Shown here in pieces: positions 59,780-64,000 of a DNA stretch of 64,000 bases. The position numbers and the translations under genes are program-made. Source of the DNA: Carnegiea gigantea (lineage: Eukaryota; Streptophyta; Magnoliopsida; Caryophyllales; Cactaceae); contig JAKOGI010001587.1 of NCBI GenBank assembly GCA_029747015.1, positions 119,501-183,500 on the forward strand. Reading direction: 5' to 3'. The notes under the pieces are model-generated. The model searched no databases. It saw nothing but the letters and a program-made list of their open reading frames with translations, and had not been told where the DNA came from. The stretch's first letter is position 1. Each line of letters starts with the position of its first letter.

Positions 59780-60400
59780 ATGAACAAAATTGATTTGGAT
59801 GCAACATCTTCATTTCATCAACATTCTCATCTGAATCTCAAGCCTTCATCATTCAATGGTTGGACTAAACCCCTAGAAGTATTTGTCAAAATAAACTTTG
59901 ATAGATCTAAATCTTCTTCTTTAGCAACAAGAGACTTCATCAGTAGAAGTTGGGATGGAAGATTTCTTCAAGTTGGGACTACTAATCCTGGAGCATCCTT
60001 AGTCCTAGCAGCAGAAGCAATGGCAATGCAAAAAAGTGTACATGCAACAATTTAAGAGTATATCGTTCAATTCTCCTAAAAGGTGATGGTTAGATTCTTA
60101 TCAAAGCCTTAGATGGAGAAAGGCATATTTAAACTCCATCGAAGGTACAAAAATCTACCTCAATTTTTGCATTCGAGTTGGCCAAATGATCTTTCTATTT
60201 TTTCTGTTATTTTGTGGTTCTCTATCATTCTTATTTCATTTCTTGCTATTCTCATTGACGACAAATAGAAAGAATACTTGAAAGAGAAATATCTAGTCGT
60301 TGTATTACTTATCATCCCCCCAAAAATATCTCACAGGCTACCTTCGAAATCACTGTGTGTTGAGGAAGTTGTCTTTATTTTCTCTATACTTTGAGAGTTT
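59780..60400 (+). pseudogene. LINE-derived RNase H domain, broken
   Basis: The frame 59780-60055 shows the RVT_3/RNase H order of plant LINE-like ORF2 ends: VKINFD (first catalytic Asp), a WDGRFLQVGTTNPGAS stretch, and LAAEAMAMQ (catalytic Glu). It stops at 60055; the next block (GD, near 60082) appears in another frame, and the remaining C-terminal sequence is full of stops. The reverse transcriptase part is not visible, so this is a fragment or a 5'-truncated copy. Confidence 0.75.
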
Positions 60401-60690
60401 AGTGTCTAATTGGGGGGTGGGGGCGGGGGATCCCTTTTAATCATTGAGATGAAAAGTGAAAGTTCCTCACTTGCAAAACAGACAATTAAGTATTCATGTA
60501 AGAAATCATCAAAATTAATTCGTTTGATGTTAACAAGAGAAACACTGCCAGTCAGCAAAGAAGAAGAGAAAAAGCTTACGCTTTACTCAAAAGAGGATCA
60601 GTTGACAGTTTGGTGGGGTAGAACAACATCGCACCTTGCAGTTGGGTTGAGGGGTAGAAGAGGTCCAAGAGGACGTTAATGTTAGGTTTT
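60401..60690. other. Spacer after LINE remnant
   Basis: A G-rich run at 60412-60430 and an 89-codon frame that starts only at a non-ATG codon; no gene supported. Confidence 0.5.
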
Positions 60691-61124
60691 GGGCGTATTC
60701 GGCAACAGCATTTTGGGTAGCGTTTGGCGTTTTGACTAAGTCAATACACTCATCACGTAATTTTTAGTGTTCGGTAACGTAGTGTTTTGACTAGCATTTC
60801 AAGTAGCGTTTAGCATTTTAAGTAGCGTTTTTGAAAAGCTAATAGTATTAACGTTTTACATTTAAAAGTGGTGTTTCATATTTTTTTAACCAAAAATTAC
60901 CCTTTGCAAATTTTATCTTTGAAAATTATCCATATCATTTTATATCAATTTACATTAATCAACTAATTCAACTGCTAAATTTACCGAACACATTTTATTC
61001 AACTGCTCTTCTAAACAGCTCTCTGCTAACAGCTAAATTAGAAATGCTATCCGTTACTTGAACAGCTATCTGCTACCTAAACCGCTATCTGCTACTTGAA
61101 CCGTTAATTTTGCCGAACATGGCC
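60691..61124. mobile_element. TIR element with TTCGGCA ends, 434 bp
   Basis: Left GGGCGTATTCGGCAACAG and right TTTTGCCGAACATGGCC are imperfect inverted ends; TTT flanks both sides. The inside has GTAGCGTTT repeats on the left and inverse AACAGCTATCTGCTAC repeats on the right. Related to the fragment at 33662. Confidence 0.65.
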
Positions 61125-61355
61125 TTTCTCTCTAGGAAATTGTTTATATGTAAACACAAATTACAAATTTGTCATTAGGAATTTAGGATTCTTCTTAGCT
61201 TAAATTGAGAATTTTTCTTCCTTTTTTACAACTTAATTTTGCTCATTTTAATTATCTTATTCTTTTGTTTTGCTTAAAAGTTAACTAACGATGAAACATG
61301 CATGTGACAAAGGGTTTTGAAAAGCACATTTTCAAGAAGAAACTATACTATCTAT

Positions 61356-61440
61356 TGCAAAGTGTTTTTTTTGACACGAACTCCGTAAAAGCGGAACCTA
61401 CATTGAATTTTACTGCTGTTGTTGTTGCAAAGTGTTTTTT
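61356..61440 (+). mobile_element. Very short retroposon with 16-bp TSD
   Basis: TTGCAAAGTGTTTTTT occurs at 61356-61371 and 61425-61440. Between them are 53 bp (TTTGACACGAACTCCGTAAA ... TTTTACTGCTGTTG) ending in a GTT-rich tail like a SINE 3' end. A 5'-truncated SINE is the likely source. Confidence 0.7.
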
Positions 61441-62416
61441 GAACTTCACAAAACAATGAGACTAATTTGGTCAAAGTCATGTTCAATTTACACAAACATT
61501 GAAAAACAAATTAATATACAGATTGTAGATTTTAATAAAAATATTACAATTATTTTTTTTGTCGAAGGACTGAAAAAAGAATGATTGACACTTTATTATT
61601 GTAATGGTCAATGAATAAAATAATCTATAAGTTTGTGAAAAAAAATGACCCAGTACCATGAGATTTTAAGAAATGAACGATTTAGTCCTTTTCTTAAAAA
61701 GAAGTTCTAAGAATTACATTTTTTGGCGTTCTATATACATATATTTTTTTACCCAGAACTAATAGATCTTTGTACGGAACTATTTCTTTTGTTTTTCTAA
61801 TAAATTTTATGCCTTAGATATTATTTCAACTCAAATTTCAATTAAATTTCGATAATAGTAATACTATGAGTGTAGTCATTAATTAAAAGATGCCAAAATC
61901 CATCAACGCCAGTATAATCTCTAAAACGTGTTCGACTTACAAAGGGGGCTTATCCCATATTGACAATTTAAAAGGCCTTAAATATGTACATAAACAAGTG
62001 AATCACTTCACTCATTGCTAATTGATTTCGGGTTGAACTCTCATGCATTTATGTTGTGCATGGCTTAGCTTGCTTGTTCCAAGGTTAATTTATGTACATG
62101 AAAAGGCAGTAAGCAAATGAAAATACCCTTTTTTTAGGGTCATAACATAATTTCTAAAACTTCTTGTATGACTAAATTATTCATCTCATAAGATTCAAGT
62201 ATGAAATAATTTTTATATACTTGCATATCACTTTCTTCATGTGTCATACTTGAGGGAACTAAAATGTCAAATTAATATGTACTAGTTATGAAAATATGAA
62301 TAATAGGCTCCAATAAGTATTTATCGGAACTAGGCATATGAAATTATCTATTTCAATTCCACTAACTCTTAGCGTATGCTTTCTTGATTCATCTCATAGG
62401 GCATAACATGTTACGA
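61441..62416. other. Intergenic, AT-rich
   Basis: No gene or element recognised. Confidence 0.6.
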
Positions 62417-62640
62417 GGGGTCAGGTCAGGTCAGGTCGATCCATTTAATAAACGGGTCAATTTTGTGTCAGTATTAAAATAATTTAGATTTACTTAAAAT
62501 TAAACAATAACAGATTTTCAAGGTAAACGGTTAAATTATGTCGATTTCGGGTCAAAATTGGTTTGGATTGGGTTGGGTTCAGATTACTCTCAGTAACTTT
62601 AGATCGGATTATCATGTCGAGTCAGGCTTTTCCAACTCTA
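62417..62640. mobile_element. MITE with TAGAGTTG terminus (copy 2, inverted)
   Basis: Ends CTTTTCCAACTCTA, the inverse of the start of the copy at 33096. The other end is replaced by GGTCAGGTCAGGTCAGGTCG repeats. Confidence 0.55.
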
Positions 62641-63326
62641 ATTTAATCTAAGAAGCTATTTTGCTAAAAGGAAGCAACCTTTTAGGAAATTTCTAGTCGT
62701 CGTTAACAATGAAATCATAATGAATCTGTATATGATTCGTCACAAGGAATAATTATTATCGTTTGTTTAATACTTTCAAAGTTGAGAATATTAGAATCTG
62801 AAAACTCCTTTAATATGTCCCCGGAAATCATTGAAATTGAAAAGGTGAAAACACAACTCTACAGACGATTGGGAACACTCCATTACCGCTGGAAAATAGG
62901 AGAATGCTATTCGAAGTCCCGGAATAGGTATAATTGTAGCTCATTCTGGTATGACCATCTCGTATAGATTTCATTATTTGGCCAAATCTAGCTATATTTT
63001 ATGCTGGCCCATGCTATAATTAGTGCTATATAGCTTGTAAAATTCATTTATTATAAAGTAATTTAAATGTTGGCCATGCTAACTATTTAACCAGATATGG
63101 TATTATAAGGTCTTTGTGGCTCATTTAAACCAACAAAATATAACTAGACACTATAATAAAAATATAATCACAAATTGATCTATATTAAAAAATTTATTTC
63201 ATCCAATCAAACACATAATTTTTCTGCTTGTTTATAAAAATAGGTAAGAAGGATTATAATATGATAAATTCAGTTCAATGTTGAGATTCTAAGTCATTGG
63301 TGTTTGATATGTTTACCTAATCAATG
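62641..63326. other. Intergenic, AT-rich
   Basis: No gene recognised. A 61-codon frame at 62782-62967 has no family signal. Confidence 0.55.
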
Positions 63327-64000
63327 GGTCGGGGACATGCCTGACCCGACCCTCAAAAATGAGGGTCAGGGTTGGCTTTTTTTTTGTCTCCGACCCGCCT
63401 CGACCCTCAAATTGAGGGTACCCGACTATGATGAGGGTCGGGCTTGGGTATATGTTTTGACCCGCTAGTCCGACCCGTTGACCCTCACTTTTTAAAAAAA
63501 AAAATTAAAATAAAAATAAGATACTTTTGATTTCATTTGTTCAAAACTTTTTCGCTTTTACTGTCTCATCTCTTATAAGCATCTTCCCCCAATTCACCTT
63601 ACCAAATCTCATTGGCTCGTAACCTTCTAACGCTCTCTCTCTAATGTTTGGAATAGACTGAGTAGTCATTTTAATGAACTAATCGATCTATTGGTTCAAT
63701 GATTAACTTACGCATTAGAGTGTTTGTAGTTGCGATACGCTTCATCGGAGCATTATATTATTGTTTTCCTTTTTATTTTGTAAGATATTTAATGTTGACC
63801 TTTATAATAAAAAGAAAACTTAGTGAAAAATCTCATTTTCTATATCAGGAGATTTGAGGGTCGGGTCTGACCCGATGACTCGAGGGTACTCGCAAGGTCA
63901 GGGGTATGCTGACCCGCAAGAGGGTCAGGTAGGGTCAGGGTCAAGAAAATTCTATCTACCGACCCTCATGACCCGACCCTCAACCCAACCCGACCCTCAA
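63327..64000. mobile_element. GACCCTCA-repeat DNA element, right end outside window
   Basis: Two dense clusters of GACCCTCA/TGAGGGTC in both orientations (63327-63490 and 63850-64000) flank AT-rich DNA with no coding sequence. Mirror-like clusters at both sides suggest subterminal repeats of a small hAT-like element; the termini cannot be fixed because the window ends. Confidence 0.55.

Overview
The window is nuclear DNA of a flowering plant, most likely a eudicot. It has AT-rich GT-AG introns, long intergenic spaces, many MITEs, and Ty3/gypsy, LINE and CACTA remains. The species cannot be named from sequence alone. Gene density is low and most of the 64 kb is transposon-derived.

Layout, left to right. 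(1) 1-18300: the 3' two thirds of a DEG7 (protease Do-like 7) gene on the + strand, 11 coding exons and about 702 codons up to a stop at 17930. One of its introns (4742-13616) holds a complete, young, non-autonomous LTR retrotransposon (4984-12534): 816-bp LTRs differing at 8 sites, a 5-bp GTGAG target duplication, and a broken gag as its only recognisable coding region. (2) 18300-25500: two minus-strand proline-rich, extensin-like genes, one broken (19566-20112) and one intact (21285-21746), then a probable decayed LTR. (3) 25580-28911: the right half of a CACTA (En/Spm) element, with a five-exon TNPA-like (Transposase_24) pseudogene, an array of palindromic subterminal repeats, and one terminus; no left terminus is visible. 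(4) 28912-37350: mostly empty DNA with a 33-codon candidate small gene (32379-32480), MITEs, and a 1.3-kb long-TIR element full of TA microsatellite. (5) 37349-51440: an unrecognised 196-codon ORF, then a nested transposon block: an old TIR element apparently split by a decayed Ty3/gypsy chromovirus-like element, which is itself cut by a 3.1-kb solo LTR (39722-42858), followed by a separate 1.58-kb solo LTR (49859-51435) with a perfect target duplication. (6) 51441-57880: small DNA elements (a hAT MITE with an 8-bp TSD, two related Tourist-like MITEs), a nearly pure poly(A) retroposition event, and AT-rich spacer. (7) 57882-58523: an intact minus-strand DUF4228/PADRE gene with an upstream G-box pair. 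(8) 58800-64000: a broken LINE RNase H domain, MITEs, a second very short retroposed insertion, and the start of an element built of GACCCTCA repeats that runs off the window.

The host genes (DEG7, the extensin-like pair, the PADRE gene, perhaps the 33-codon gene) show no operon-like or pathway relation to each other. The window is best read as a few host genes among successive transposon layers. No clear new multi-gene system was found. The most unusual items are the gag-only retrotransposon with its internal repeat and palindrome arrays, the 33-codon candidate gene, the 196-codon orphan ORF, and the two retroposed insertions that are almost only tail.
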